From NCBI RefSeq assembly GCF_024055795.1, contig NZ_JAMXMY010000027.1, positions 1 to 64,000 on the forward strand: 64,000 nucleotides of DNA. The letters run 5' to 3'. The notes beneath the pieces were generated by a model. It saw nothing but the letters and a program-made list of their open reading frames with translations. It was not told the DNA's origin and did not search any database. This document shows, one piece after another, positions 8,684-16,687 of this stretch. The stretch is from Actinoallomurus purpureus. Its GTDB lineage: Bacteria > Actinomycetota > Actinomycetes > Streptosporangiales > Streptosporangiaceae. The first letter of the stretch is position 1. The number at the start of each line of letters is the position of its first letter. The position numbers and the translations under genes are program-made.

Positions 8684-9283
8684 ATGAGCCAGATGATCGA
8701 CCTCGGGCCCGCCGCGAAGCGGATGTCCGAGCTGCTCGCGGCCGTTCCCGGCGACCGGCTGACCGCGCCGACGCCGTGCGCGGACTACACGCTCGCCGAC
8801 CTGATCGACCATGTCGGCGGCCTGTCCATCGGCCTGGCTGCCAGCGCCCGCAAGGATCTCGGTCCGCTGACGTCCGGCGGCGGTTCCGGGGACGCGGCGC
8901 GGCTCGGCGCGGACTGGCGTGCCCGCATCCCCGAGGATCTCGCCGCCCTCGCCGAGGCGTGGCGGGACCCGGACGCGTGGCAGGGCATGACCCAGGCCGG
9001 CGGCGTGACGCTCCCGGCTGACGTCATGGGCGGCGTCGTCCTGGACGAACTCGTCGTCCACGGCTGGGACGTCGCGCGGTCGATCGGGCGACCGTACGAC
9101 TGCGACGACCGGGAGGTCGACGCGTGCCTGCGGTTCGTCTCGACGGTCGCCACACCGGATCCGATCGCCGCGGCCAAGGGCCCGTTCGGGCCGGTCGCCG
9201 AGGTCCCGGCCGACGCTTCGCCGCTCGACCGTCTCCTCGGGCTGACCGGCCGCGACCCCTCATGGCGGTCGCCGGTGCATTAG
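8684..9283 (+). CDS. TIGR03086/DinB-like metal-dependent (mycothiol) protein
   Basis: 199 residues of the actinobacterial TIGR03086 family, part of the DinB/maleylpyruvate-isomerase N-terminal superfamily. Diagnostic parts are LTAPTPCADYTLADLIDHVGG near the start and DELVVHGWDVARSIG in the middle; the two His in these segments are the usual divalent-metal ligands. Family members are four-helix bundles thought to act with mycothiol, the actinomycete thiol. The start is preceded by GAAGGAG. It stands alone and converges with the XRE-cupin gene. Confidence 0.85.
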   Translation: MSQMIDLGPAAKRMSELLAAVPGDRLTAPTPCADYTLADLIDHVGGLSIGLAASARKDLGPLTSGGGSGDAARLGADWRARIPEDLAALAEAWRDPDAWQGMTQAGGVTLPADVMGGVVLDELVVHGWDVARSIGRPYDCDDREVDACLRFVSTVATPDPIAAAKGPFGPVAEVPADASPLDRLLGLTGRDPSWRSPVH

Positions 9284-9310
9284 CCGCCGGGCGGATGGGG
9301 ACCGCGTCGG

Positions 9311-9925
9311 TCAGAACAGCGAGGGCGTCAGCATCCACAACAGCTCGGCGTCCTCGTCCGCAGACGGGTTGCGCCAGCTCTTCACGTTCTCCCGTCCGGT
9401 GAAGGTCAGGGAGTCCCCGGCCCTCAGCAGGAAGACCTCGCCGTCGAGGGTGATCTCGAACTCCCCCCGCGTGACGTGGATGAACTGCGCGTCCGAACGG
9501 GTGCGGTAGGGCGGATCCCCGTCGTCTTCGCTGTTCCCGCCCGGTGCCACGGTCGACTGAAGGACCTGGATGCTCCGGTTCGCGCGGGGGGTGAGCAGGA
9601 AGTCCCGCACTCCCGTGCCGCCGAAGTGCATCGCGGGCCTGTCGGCGGCCGGCACCAGCCCGGACTCCTCGTCGTCGAACAGGTCTCCCACCCGGACGCC
9701 GAGCACCTCGCAGATCCGCAGCAGCGAGGCGACCGACACGTTGGCCCGATCGCGCTCGACCTGGGACAGGAATCCCTTGGTCAGCCCGGTGGCCTGGGCG
9801 AGCTGTTCGATCGTCAGCTCCCGTCGCCGTCGCTCACGCCGCAACCGGGCTCCGATCCGCGGTCGGACGTCGGAGGCCGACCCGGAGTCACGGTCGCCGC
9901 GCGGCTCGGATTCGTCGGTGGCCAT
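9311..9925 (-). CDS. XRE-family regulator with C-terminal cupin domain
   Basis: 204 residues. A helix-turn-helix (about 20-80; IGARLRRERRRRELTIEQLA, then GLTKGFLSQVERD) is joined to a cupin barrel (about 95-200; GEFEITLDGEVFLLRAGDSLTF). This is the SutR/PuuR-like architecture in which the cupin binds a small molecule and tunes DNA binding. The ATG at 9925 follows CTGGGGGTG; longer upstream readings start in Arg-rich non-protein text. It is divergent from the acetyltransferase gene and may control it. Confidence 0.9.
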   Translation of the reverse strand: MATDESEPRGDRDSGSASDVRPRIGARLRRERRRRELTIEQLAQATGLTKGFLSQVERDRANVSVASLLRICEVLGVRVGDLFDDEESGLVPAADRPAMHFGGTGVRDFLLTPRANRSIQVLQSTVAPGGNSEDDGDPPYRTRSDAQFIHVTRGEFEITLDGEVFLLRAGDSLTFTGRENVKSWRNPSADEDAELLWMLTPSLF

Positions 9926-10109
9926 CACACCCCCAGAGATTTCTATTGGCAAACTTAGTTTAGTCACGACATACTTCCCCGGACGGTCCGCCGTCTCGTT
10001 CGGAGACGCCATGCTCTCGCAGACCACCCCGTCGCCACCGACGTGGAGCGTGGCGTGGCCGGACCGCCGCGCAGGCCGACCGATGTGAGACCCCGAGAAG
10101 GGAAGAGAC

Positions 10110-10634
10110 ATGGCACCGCGAACCACCCCCGAGGTCCGGATCGAGCCGTGGGGCGAGAGCGACCTCGACCTGCTCCGGTGCCTCAACGCGCCCGAGATGA
10201 CGGAGCACCTCGGCGGCCCGGAGACCGAGGAGAAGGTCCTCGTCCGGCACCGGCGCTACCTGGAGCCGGGAGAAGAGGGCTCCGGGGCGATGTTCCGCGT
10301 CGTGGTGCTTCCTGAGCGAGAGGCCGTCGGGAACATCGGGTACTGGGAGCGCGAGTGGCGAGGCGAGACGGTGTACGAGACCGGCTGGGGCATCGTGCCG
10401 GAGTTCGGCGGGCGGGGCCTGGCCACGGCGGCGGGACGTCTCGTCGTCGAACGCGCCCGCGCCGAGGGCCGGCATCGGTTCCTGCACGCGTACCCGTCCG
10501 TCGACCATCCCGCCTCCAACGCGATCTGCCGGAAGCTCGGCTTCACCCTGCTCGGCGCGTGCGACTTCGAGTATCCGCCGGGTCGCCCGATGCGCTGCAA
10601 CGACTGGCGTCTCGAACTCCGGCCCGAACGATGA
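10110..10634 (+). CDS. GNAT-family N-acetyltransferase (RimJ/RimL-like)
   Basis: 174 residues. The acetyl-CoA motif A is GWGIVPEFGGRGLATAAG (about 88-105) and a late ASNAICRKLGF is the motif-B signature of the Acetyltransf_3 (RimJ/RimL) subgroup. Such enzymes acetylate protein N-termini, antibiotics or small amines; this substrate is unknown. ATG preceded by GAAGGGAAGAG. Located 42 bp upstream of alkB but probably transcribed separately, because alkB has its own promoter. Confidence 0.9.
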   Translation: MAPRTTPEVRIEPWGESDLDLLRCLNAPEMTEHLGGPETEEKVLVRHRRYLEPGEEGSGAMFRVVVLPEREAVGNIGYWEREWRGETVYETGWGIVPEFGGRGLATAAGRLVVERARAEGRHRFLHAYPSVDHPASNAICRKLGFTLLGACDFEYPPGRPMRCNDWRLELRPER

Positions 10635-10662
10635 GATCGAACAGACGTTTGAAAAAACCGCG

Positions 10663-10668
10663 TACACT
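10663..10668 (+). promoter_or_regulatory. -10 box of a leaderless alkB transcript
   Basis: TACACT lies 6 bp before the alkB ATG and there is no ribosome binding site in between. In actinomycetes this spacing places the transcript start on the start codon. No good -35 is visible. Confidence 0.4.
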
Positions 10669-10674
10669 CCTCGT

Positions 10675-11304
10675 ATGACGGGCGCTTTCCAGGCGTCGCT
10701 GCTGGACTTCGACGACGAGATCGGCCTCGGCCCGCTCGGCTCGTCGGTGCACCGGACGCCGCTCGACCACGGGGCGTGGATCGATGTGCGCCGGGGCTGG
10801 GTGACCGGCGCCGACACGCTCTTCGAACGGCTGCGGGACACCGTGCCGTGGCACGCCGAACGGCGGCACATGTACGACCGGGTGGTCGACGTGCCCCGCC
10901 TGCTGAAGTTCTACGACGAGGGCGAGCGGCTGCCCGACCCGGCGCTCGACGACGCCAAGCGAGCACTCGACGCGCACTACGCCGCCGAACTCGGCGAGCC
11001 GTTCCGCACGGCCGGGCTGTGCTTCTACCGCGACGGGCGCGACAGCGTCGCCTGGCACGGCGACACGATCGGGCGCGGCAGCACGCACGACACCATGGTG
11101 GCGATCATCTCGATCGGCACGCCGCGCGCGCTGACGCTCCGCCCGCGCGGCGGCGGCACGGCCCTGCGGTTCGACCTCGGCCACGGCGACCTCATCGTCA
11201 TGGGCGGCAGTTGCCAGCGCACCTGGGAGCACGCCATCCCGAAGACCGCCCGGCCCTGCGGGCCCCGCATCAGCATCCAGTTCCGTCCGCGCGGTGTCCG
11301 CTGA
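10675..11304 (+). CDS. alkB: AlkB-like 2-oxoglutarate/Fe(II) dioxygenase
   Basis: 209 residues. The Fe(II) triad is in WHGDTIG (HxD) and the later EHAIPK His; the 2-oxoglutarate Arg is in GPRISIQFRPR. This is the pattern of AlkB-type enzymes that remove alkyl groups from DNA or RNA bases by oxidation in the cytoplasm. The protein has the shorter N-terminal lid of actinobacterial AlkB homologues. It appears leaderless (see the -10 box), a common arrangement for stress genes in these bacteria. No ada or DNA-repair partner lies beside it. Confidence 0.9.
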   Translation: MTGAFQASLLDFDDEIGLGPLGSSVHRTPLDHGAWIDVRRGWVTGADTLFERLRDTVPWHAERRHMYDRVVDVPRLLKFYDEGERLPDPALDDAKRALDAHYAAELGEPFRTAGLCFYRDGRDSVAWHGDTIGRGSTHDTMVAIISIGTPRALTLRPRGGGTALRFDLGHGDLIVMGGSCQRTWEHAIPKTARPCGPRISIQFRPRGVR

Positions 11305-11401
11305 CGGCGGCACCCGCTCGCGGTGTCCGCTGACCTAACATCGCGCATAGGCGGGCAAAAGCGGGACATACTCGGTGTGTCCCCAATCCTCCGGAGGAGC
11401 A

Positions 11402-11833
11402 ATGGCCTGGCTGGGCGCCCTCGTTCTCTTCGTCGGCGCGGTCCTGACCTTCGCGGTCGGCGGTGACGTCGGAGGCCTCGACGCCACCACGATCGGCATC
11501 GTCGGGATGACCGTCGGCGGTGTCCTGCTCGTCATCGGCATCGTGCGGCTCCGCCGGCGCCCTCGGCCGTCCGGAGCACGATCTCCCTCCGGGGCGATCC
11601 GGGGCGGCGTGCAGGCGCGCGTACAGGACCAGGTGTACCGGACGAGCAAGGGCAAGATCATCGCGATGATCGCCGTCGTCATCTACATCCTGTCGCCCGT
11701 CGACCTCATCCCGGACGTCTTCCTGCCCGTCGGCATCATCGACGACGGCACGGCGTTCGCCTGGCTACTGTTCGCGATCGGCCAGGAGGTCTCCCGGAAG
11801 CGCCGGAGCGCGCTGCCGGCCCGTGAGCGATGA
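11402..11833 (+). CDS. membrane protein: two-helix N-terminus plus DUF1232 (YkvA-like)
   Basis: 143 residues. The first half has two membrane helices (about 2-22 and 28-46), like the short actinobacterial DUF6458 proteins. The second half is a DUF1232 domain (about 85-125) with the hallmark SPVDLIPDVFLPVGIIDD, which forms a hairpin in the membrane. The two modules are usually separate, so this looks like a fusion. The ATG follows CCGGAGGAG with 3-bp spacing. Its 3' end overlaps the convergent AraC gene by 69 bp. Function unknown for both families. Confidence 0.75.
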   Translation: MAWLGALVLFVGAVLTFAVGGDVGGLDATTIGIVGMTVGGVLLVIGIVRLRRRPRPSGARSPSGAIRGGVQARVQDQVYRTSKGKIIAMIAVVIYILSPVDLIPDVFLPVGIIDDGTAFAWLLFAIGQEVSRKRRSALPARER

Positions 11834-12775
11834 CCGGCCGGTCGAGGAACCCGCGCGGTACCGGCCCGGCGCGGTCGCGAACTCCCGCTTGAACGCCCGG
11901 GCGAAGGCGAACTCCGACGTGTACCCGGTGCGTTCGGCCACCGAGCGCAGCGGCAGGTCGGTGTCGCGGAGGAGCCGCGCCGCGATCGTCATCCGCCACC
12001 ACGTGAGGTAGGCCAGCGGCGGCGATCCGACCATCGCCGTGAAGCGCCGGGCGAAGGCCGCCCGCGACAGCCCCGCCCGGGCGGCGAGCGACTCGACGGT
12101 CCACGGCCAGGCGGGGTCCTCGTGGACGGCTCGCAGCGCGCCCGCGACGGCGGGATCGCGCAGCGCGGCGCCCCAGCCGGCGGTCACCTCGTCGGGCTGG
12201 TCCTCGTAGTACGCGCGAAGGATGTACAGCAGGAGCAGGTCCAGCAGCCCGGACAGCGCGGCGTCCCCGCCGGGGCGGGGGCGGGCGCCGAGTTCGTGGC
12301 CCAGCAGGTCGATCGCGGCGCGTAGCGCGGGATGCCGCCCGACACGGGCGGGCAGGTGAACGACGTCGGGCAGGTCCGTCAGCAGCGGGTGGGCGCGGGA
12401 GTGATCCAGGCGGTACGCGCCGCACAGCATCTCGGTCCGGGCGCCGGACCCGTCGCCCGCGTCCACGCCCAGGGCGAGGCCGTCGCCGTCGAGCGGCAGG
12501 TCGTCGTAGGCGAGGCGGACGTCGGCCAAGCGCCGCGACGGGGAGTCTGCGATCCCGTGACCGAGCTCGCGCGGCAGGAAGACCACGTCGCCGACGCTCA
12601 GCGCGATGGGCTCGCCGCGTGCCGGGATCAGCCAGCAGGAACCCTGCAGGATCACGTGGAACCCGGCGCCCTCCTGCGGCTGGAACCGGATCCCCCACGG
12701 GGCACGCAGCCGGGTCCGCGACGAGTGCGGCCGGCCCGTGCGCATCACCGCGACCGCGTCGCTCAGCACGTCCAT
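11765..12775 (-). CDS. AraC-family regulator with N-terminal cupin
   Basis: 336 residues. The N-terminal cupin (about 1-190) has WGIRFQPQEGAGFHVILQG and GDVVFLPRELGHGIADS. The C-terminal double helix-turn-helix (about 210-310) has WTVESLAARAGLSRAAFARRF and LRSVAERTGYTSEFAFARAFKREF. This matches the AraC cupin_6 subgroup found beside oxidoreductase genes. It is divergent from the saccharopine-dehydrogenase-like gene, which is the likely target. The last 69 bp overlap the DUF1232 gene tail to tail. Confidence 0.92.
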   Translation of the reverse strand: MDVLSDAVAVMRTGRPHSSRTRLRAPWGIRFQPQEGAGFHVILQGSCWLIPARGEPIALSVGDVVFLPRELGHGIADSPSRRLADVRLAYDDLPLDGDGLALGVDAGDGSGARTEMLCGAYRLDHSRAHPLLTDLPDVVHLPARVGRHPALRAAIDLLGHELGARPRPGGDAALSGLLDLLLLYILRAYYEDQPDEVTAGWGAALRDPAVAGALRAVHEDPAWPWTVESLAARAGLSRAAFARRFTAMVGSPPLAYLTWWRMTIAARLLRDTDLPLRSVAERTGYTSEFAFARAFKREFATAPGRYRAGSSTGRSSLTGRQRAPALPGDLLADREQ

Positions 12776-12929
12776 GCACCAACCGTACGGCTCGCCCGAT
12801 CTCGGCGAGACGATCGGACATGGAACGCGGACGCACGGGCATGGGATCGGTCTCTCGTGATTCCTACGGTGATTCCCGGGCGAGGTCGCGGACCGCCGCG
12901 GCCCGCCCGAGACCTTCAGGGAGAACGAG

Positions 12930-13970
12930 ATGAGAATCGCCGTCTACGGGGCCAGTGGATTCACCGGCCGGCTCGCCGTCACCGAGGTACTTCGCAGGGG
13001 CATGACCCCCGTCCTGGTCGGCCGGAACGAGGAACGCCTGCGCAAGGCCACGGTGGAGGCCGGAGGCGGGGACGTCCGCGTCGCGGGCCTGGACGACCCC
13101 GCGGCACTGGCCGGCGCGTTCGGCGACTGCGACGCGGTGGTCAACTGCGCGGGGCCGTTCACCTCACAGGGCGAGCCCGTGGTGCGCGCCGCCATCGCCG
13201 CGGGCCGGCACTATGTCGACACCACCGGCGAGCAGCGGTACATCAACTGGATCCTGGCGGCGTACGACGCCGACGCCGAACGCGCCGGAGTCGCGGTCGT
13301 TCCGGGACTCGCCGACGACGGCGGCCCCGGCGACCTGATCGCGCACCTGACGGCCGAGCGGGTCTCACCGGTCGCGGAGCTGCTCATCGCCGACATGCGG
13401 CGTCCCGGTGCGGTCTCACGCGGGACCGCGCGAACGATGGCGGAGGTGTTCGCCGAAGGGCCGCTCGACTACGTCGACGGCGCCTGGGTCCCGGCCGGTG
13501 ACGACGCGCCCGCGTCGCTCGCCGTACCCGGCGCGGACGAGGAGGTGCCGGTCACTTCGTTCCCGCTGCCGGGGGTCGCCACCGTGCCGCGCCACGTGAC
13601 GGCGCGCCGAGTCCGGAGCGTCGTGGCGGCCGAGGTGGCCGCGGCGTTCCTGGCGCTGACGCCGGACGTCGTGGAAAGCATCCCCGAGACGCCGGACGAG
13701 GACGCCCGCCGCGCCGCCCGGTGGCTCATGGTCGCCCAGGCCGAGGACGGCCGGGGCGGCCGCGCTCGCGGCTGGGTCACCGGCCCGGATCCGTACAGGC
13801 TCACCGCGGTGATCGCCGTGGAGGGGGCCCGGCGGCTCGCCGCCGACGAGGGCCGGGTCTCCGGCGAGAGGCGGGCGGGAGCGCTGGCCCCGGCTCAGGC
13901 GTTCGACCCGGCGGATTTCCTCGACTTCCTCGCCCCGCACGACGTCACCTGGCAGGTCACCGGGTCGTGA
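12930..13970 (+). CDS. saccharopine dehydrogenase-like NAD(P)-binding protein
   Basis: 346 residues. A Rossmann start MRIAVYGASGFTGRLAV and VNCAGPFTSQGEPVVRAA place it in the trans-acting enoyl reductase/saccharopine dehydrogenase family; DTTGEQ is also typical. Members reduce or isomerise lipid-like or amino-acid-like substrates; the substrate is unknown here. It stands opposite an AraC regulator, suggesting induction by its substrate. The ATG follows GGGAGAACGAG. The stop lies within a hairpin shared with the convergent phosphoesterase. Confidence 0.87.
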   Translation: MRIAVYGASGFTGRLAVTEVLRRGMTPVLVGRNEERLRKATVEAGGGDVRVAGLDDPAALAGAFGDCDAVVNCAGPFTSQGEPVVRAAIAAGRHYVDTTGEQRYINWILAAYDADAERAGVAVVPGLADDGGPGDLIAHLTAERVSPVAELLIADMRRPGAVSRGTARTMAEVFAEGPLDYVDGAWVPAGDDAPASLAVPGADEEVPVTSFPLPGVATVPRHVTARRVRSVVAAEVAAAFLALTPDVVESIPETPDEDARRAARWLMVAQAEDGRGGRARGWVTGPDPYRLTAVIAVEGARRLAADEGRVSGERRAGALAPAQAFDPADFLDFLAPHDVTWQVTGS

Positions 13971-13993
13971 CGGTCAGAGCGTGACGACCCGGT
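13959..13993. terminator. bidirectional terminator between convergent genes
   Basis: ACCGGGTCGT (13959-13968) pairs with ACGACCCGGT (13984-13993). The hairpin spans both convergent stop codons, so it can end both transcripts. Confidence 0.5.
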
Positions 13994-14738
13994 AGTGAGT
14001 GGTCAGCCGCCCCTCGTCGTCCAGGACGTGGAAGGCGAGCGCGGGAGGGATGTCGAGGTCGACGAGGCCGTCCGTGTCCGTCCCCCACGTGCCCGTCTCC
14101 CAGGGCAGGCGGGTGGTGGAGACGACCCCGGGCGCGACCAGCAGCGGCCGGCCCGCGAACGCCGTCGCCGCCGGGGTGTGGGCGTGGCCGCACAGGACGG
14201 CGACGACGTCCGGGTGACGGCCGATGAGCCCGGCGAGCCGGTCCTCGCCGAACTGCCGGATCCCGTCGACGTACGGGGCGTGCAGGACGACGGGCGGGTG
14301 GTGGAAGACGACGAACACCGGCGTTCCGGGCGGTGTCTCGACGAGCACCCCCTCCAGCCAGGTCAGGGTCTCGTCGTCGAGACGGCCGTCGTCCCGCCCC
14401 GGGATCGACGAGTCGCACATCGCGAATACCGCCCCCGCGATGCGGTGCGCCTGGTTGACGGGTCCGTCGCCGACCGGCTCGTCGAGAAGCACCTGACGGT
14501 ACGGGGCGCGGACGTCATGGTTGCCCGGGCAGGTCAGCACCGGATGCCGGGAGGCCAGGAGCCGCCGCGCCTCCTCGTACTCGGCGGGCAGTCCGTGGTC
14601 GGCGATGTCCCCGGTGACCAGGATGGCGTCCAGGTCGTACGGCAGCCGGTCGAGGTACGCGAGGACGGCGGCCGTCCGCGCGGTCGCGCGCGGCGTGCCG
14701 TCGAGGTGGGTGTCGCTGAGATGCGCAAAGACGATCAC
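13974..14738 (-). CDS. calcineurin-like metallophosphoesterase (CpdA-like)
   Basis: 254 residues. The full class III phosphodiesterase metal-site series is present: SDTH near residue 8, VTGDIADHG, PGNHD, a His in FHHPP, and CGHAHT. Order and spacing fit the CpdA/Rv0805 group, which hydrolyses cyclic nucleotides and other phosphodiesters in the cytoplasm. No signal peptide. The downstream half ends in a short beta-rich segment typical of this group. Single gene, convergent with the saccharopine-dehydrogenase-like gene. Confidence 0.9.
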   Translation of the reverse strand: MIVFAHLSDTHLDGTPRATARTAAVLAYLDRLPYDLDAILVTGDIADHGLPAEYEEARRLLASRHPVLTCPGNHDVRAPYRQVLLDEPVGDGPVNQAHRIAGAVFAMCDSSIPGRDDGRLDDETLTWLEGVLVETPPGTPVFVVFHHPPVVLHAPYVDGIRQFGEDRLAGLIGRHPDVVAVLCGHAHTPAATAFAGRPLLVAPGVVSTTRLPWETGTWGTDTDGLVDLDIPPALAFHVLDDEGRLTTHYRVVTL

Positions 14739-15224
14739 ACGGCGACCGTACGTGGCGCGTGCGAGGGGTATGCAGCGCCACTATGGGTCAGAAGCCGGCG
14801 ACCACTTAATAGAACCTACGGAATGGCCCGTGTATTCAGGTTCTGGGGTGGAGGCGGGAGGTCGGGGTGGTTCGGAATACCGGCGGTAGCGAGAGTTCCC
14901 TCTGGTCGCTGAGGCGCCGGCGCGGGGCCGGCCTGGCGTTCGTGTCGACCCGAGGTCGGCCACGGGCCGATCGTGGTGCGGGCCTTGATGGGCGCGGCCG
15001 CGGTGGTGCTGGCCGCCGCGACGCCAGCTGAACCATCGATGTCCGGGGACCAGCGGATGCTGGCCGCGCAGGTGGCCCGCCTCCAGCCGCGCGTCCAGGC
15101 CGAGGAGCTGGCCGTTTGCGCCAATACGTCGTTTCCGGACGATCTCAATGAGGCCACCCATCCAGGGCTGCCTCGGGCGCCTAAAGGCGCCACGACGATC
15201 GACACAAACAGGGAGTCAATAGCA
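14739..15224. other. 485-bp region without a recognised gene
   Basis: Open frames exist on both strands but none has a ribosome site plus family-like sequence. The main content is a perfect GGCGCC-TAAA-GGCGCC hairpin close to the following small gene. Long upstream leaders like this can hold regulation of the Cys-rich peptide gene. Confidence 0.4.
15176..15191 (+). promoter_or_regulatory. 6-bp perfect hairpin upstream of the Cys-rich peptide
   Basis: GGCGCC, TAAA loop, GGCGCC, ending 33 bp before the ATG and 19 bp before its GGGAG ribosome site. It is a candidate leader structure or operator; function inferred only. Confidence 0.3.
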
Positions 15225-15362
15225 ATGCCCCAGGAAGAGAACACCAACAAGCAGCTCCCCTGCGGCTGCACCGGGACATGCACCTGCGCGTCGGACAAAC
15301 TGGCGTGCGGCTGCCGGGGGACGTGCATCTGCTGGCTGGTAGGCGACTGGCCAGCTAGCTAG
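15225..15362 (+). CDS. 45-residue peptide with duplicated CGCxGTCxC motif
   Basis: A short gene with GGGAG 9 bp before its ATG and its own strong terminator. After a polar 12-residue start (MPQEENTNKQLP) come CGCTGTCTC, a six-residue spacer ASDKLA, then CGCRGTCIC, and a tail WLVGDWPAS: eight Cys in 45 residues in two equal nonapeptides. The duplication also shows in the DNA (15261-15287 against 15306-15332). It could be a metallothionein-like metal chelator or a precursor of a modified peptide, but no maturation enzyme, protease or transporter lies nearby. It belongs to no family I recognise. That it is a gene is fairly sure; function is open. Confidence 0.6.
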   Translation: MPQEENTNKQLPCGCTGTCTCASDKLACGCRGTCICWLVGDWPAS

Positions 15363-15389
15363 CCAACTAGTGCCGGCCCGCTCAACATG

Positions 15390-15418
15390 CCCCCGGCGCG
15401 CAGTGCGCGCGTCGGGGG
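15390..15418 (+). terminator. strong hairpin terminator
   Basis: CCCCCGGCGCGC pairs with GCGCGCGTCGGGGG across a five-base loop (one G-U pair), 27 bp after the Cys-rich peptide stop. No other gene on this strand could use it. Confidence 0.7.
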
Positions 15419-15580
15419 TATCCGGAAGGGGGCCTCATCCGCCACAAGTCGGTGGTGTCGTGAGTTAGCCGCCGGTGATGTCTCCTTGCCGCCGGTGTGG
15501 ACGGCGGATTGTCCCGGATCGGGCGGATCGGGCGGTCAACGACGGCGGCAACGTGGAGGGGGCGGCCCTGCGGCCCCCTC

Positions 15581-16663
15581 TCAGCCCGTTGCCGTTGTGT
15601 ATGCCACTGGCGTATAGGCCGGGCCGCAGGAACTGGCGCAGGAGGACGGGAGGGAGAAGGAGTACACGCGGCCGCCGCCCACCGGCGCGTCGGAGGCGTC
15701 GACGACGCGGATCCGGTAGTCGCGGCCGGCGGTGGCCGTCGGGGCTATGACGTACGCCTGGCCCATGTCGCCGTCCATCGTGGCGTTCTTCCACGCGCTG
15801 CCGTCGTAGTACTGCACGCCGTGGATCCCGTTCGGCAGGTGGGAGACCGCGATGACCGGCCACCAGACCTGGGCGTTCTGCAGGAACCCGATCTTGATGT
15901 CGCCGGTGTATCCGGGCGCGGACACGAACTGCCAGCTGATGTGCCGGTTGTTCCAGTGGTTCGGGTACATGTCGCCGACCGGAGCGCCGTTCTTGACGAA
16001 GCGGTTGAGTGACCCCTGGGCGAGGTCGAGATGGTACGGATCGTCGCGGCACCAGGCGTTGCCGTCGGCGCAGCTGTCGGCGACCAGCATGGTCAGCGTC
16101 GCGCCGTCGTAGGCGTCGGCGGTCCAGGAGCCGTTCCGGCAGAACGGCTGGTTCGGCGCTCCGTCGTTGACGCCTGTGCAGTAGTCGCCGATGGTCACCT
16201 GGACGTACCGGCCGCAGTTCAGGCCGTTGGCGAAGATCCCCATCCGGGCCGCGTCCGACGCGGCGATCGGGCGGGGGTAGCCGTTGTAGTCGTGCGGCGT
16301 GTTGAAGACGTTGAGCGCGACGAAGTCCTGGCTGTCAATGTTCGCCTGCGGAAGGCCGCACCCGCCGTACGGGGAGCCGAGCCCGGTGAACCAGGTCGCG
16401 TTGCCGGTGACCGGGGACGACGCCGCCGGAGCCGCCCCGCCGACGCCCCCTGGGGCGACCGCTGCGCCGGACGACGCCCCGCCGGCCGCACCGCCGACGG
16501 TTCCGGGGGTGGCCGTCCCTCCGGAGGGTGTCCGGGCGGCCGGTGCGGCGAGGGCCGCGGTGTGCGATCCGGTCGCCATCGGGGACGTGCAGGCGAACAT
16601 CAGCGCGCCCACGGCCGGCAGCCACCTACGCAGCCGGTAGCGCCTGCGGTTCCGCTCGGGCAT
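15581..16663 (-). CDS. secreted expansin-like protein
   Basis: 360 residues. A signal peptide is followed by a Gly/Ala/Pro/Thr-rich linker to about residue 85. A six-stranded double-psi barrel (about 88-240) then opens with TWFTGLGSPYGGCGLP; the key acidic residue of expansins is in DPYHLDLAQGSLNRF. A C-terminal beta-sandwich (about 250-360), the CBM63-like second domain, completes the classical two-domain plan. Expansins loosen cellulose-pectin or cellulose-glucan contacts without hydrolysis. It lies 24 bp downstream of a pectin methylesterase and surely shares its mRNA. Confidence 0.85.
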   Translation of the reverse strand: MPERNRRRYRLRRWLPAVGALMFACTSPMATGSHTAALAAPAARTPSGGTATPGTVGGAAGGASSGAAVAPGGVGGAAPAASSPVTGNATWFTGLGSPYGGCGLPQANIDSQDFVALNVFNTPHDYNGYPRPIAASDAARMGIFANGLNCGRYVQVTIGDYCTGVNDGAPNQPFCRNGSWTADAYDGATLTMLVADSCADGNAWCRDDPYHLDLAQGSLNRFVKNGAPVGDMYPNHWNNRHISWQFVSAPGYTGDIKIGFLQNAQVWWPVIAVSHLPNGIHGVQYYDGSAWKNATMDGDMGQAYVIAPTATAGRDYRIRVVDASDAPVGGGRVYSFSLPSSCASSCGPAYTPVAYTTATG

Positions 16664-16687
16664 CTGAGCCTCCGTCCAGGGGGTCGG

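Noticed and set aside
14781-15161. Minus-strand frames upstream of the Cys-rich peptide
   Set aside because: Arg/His-rich readings without ribosome site or recognisable motifs.
15225-15362. Lanthipeptide or thiopeptide precursor
   Set aside because: No modifying enzyme, protease or transporter nearby and no Ser/Thr-rich core or double-Gly cleavage site; kept only as a Cys-motif peptide.
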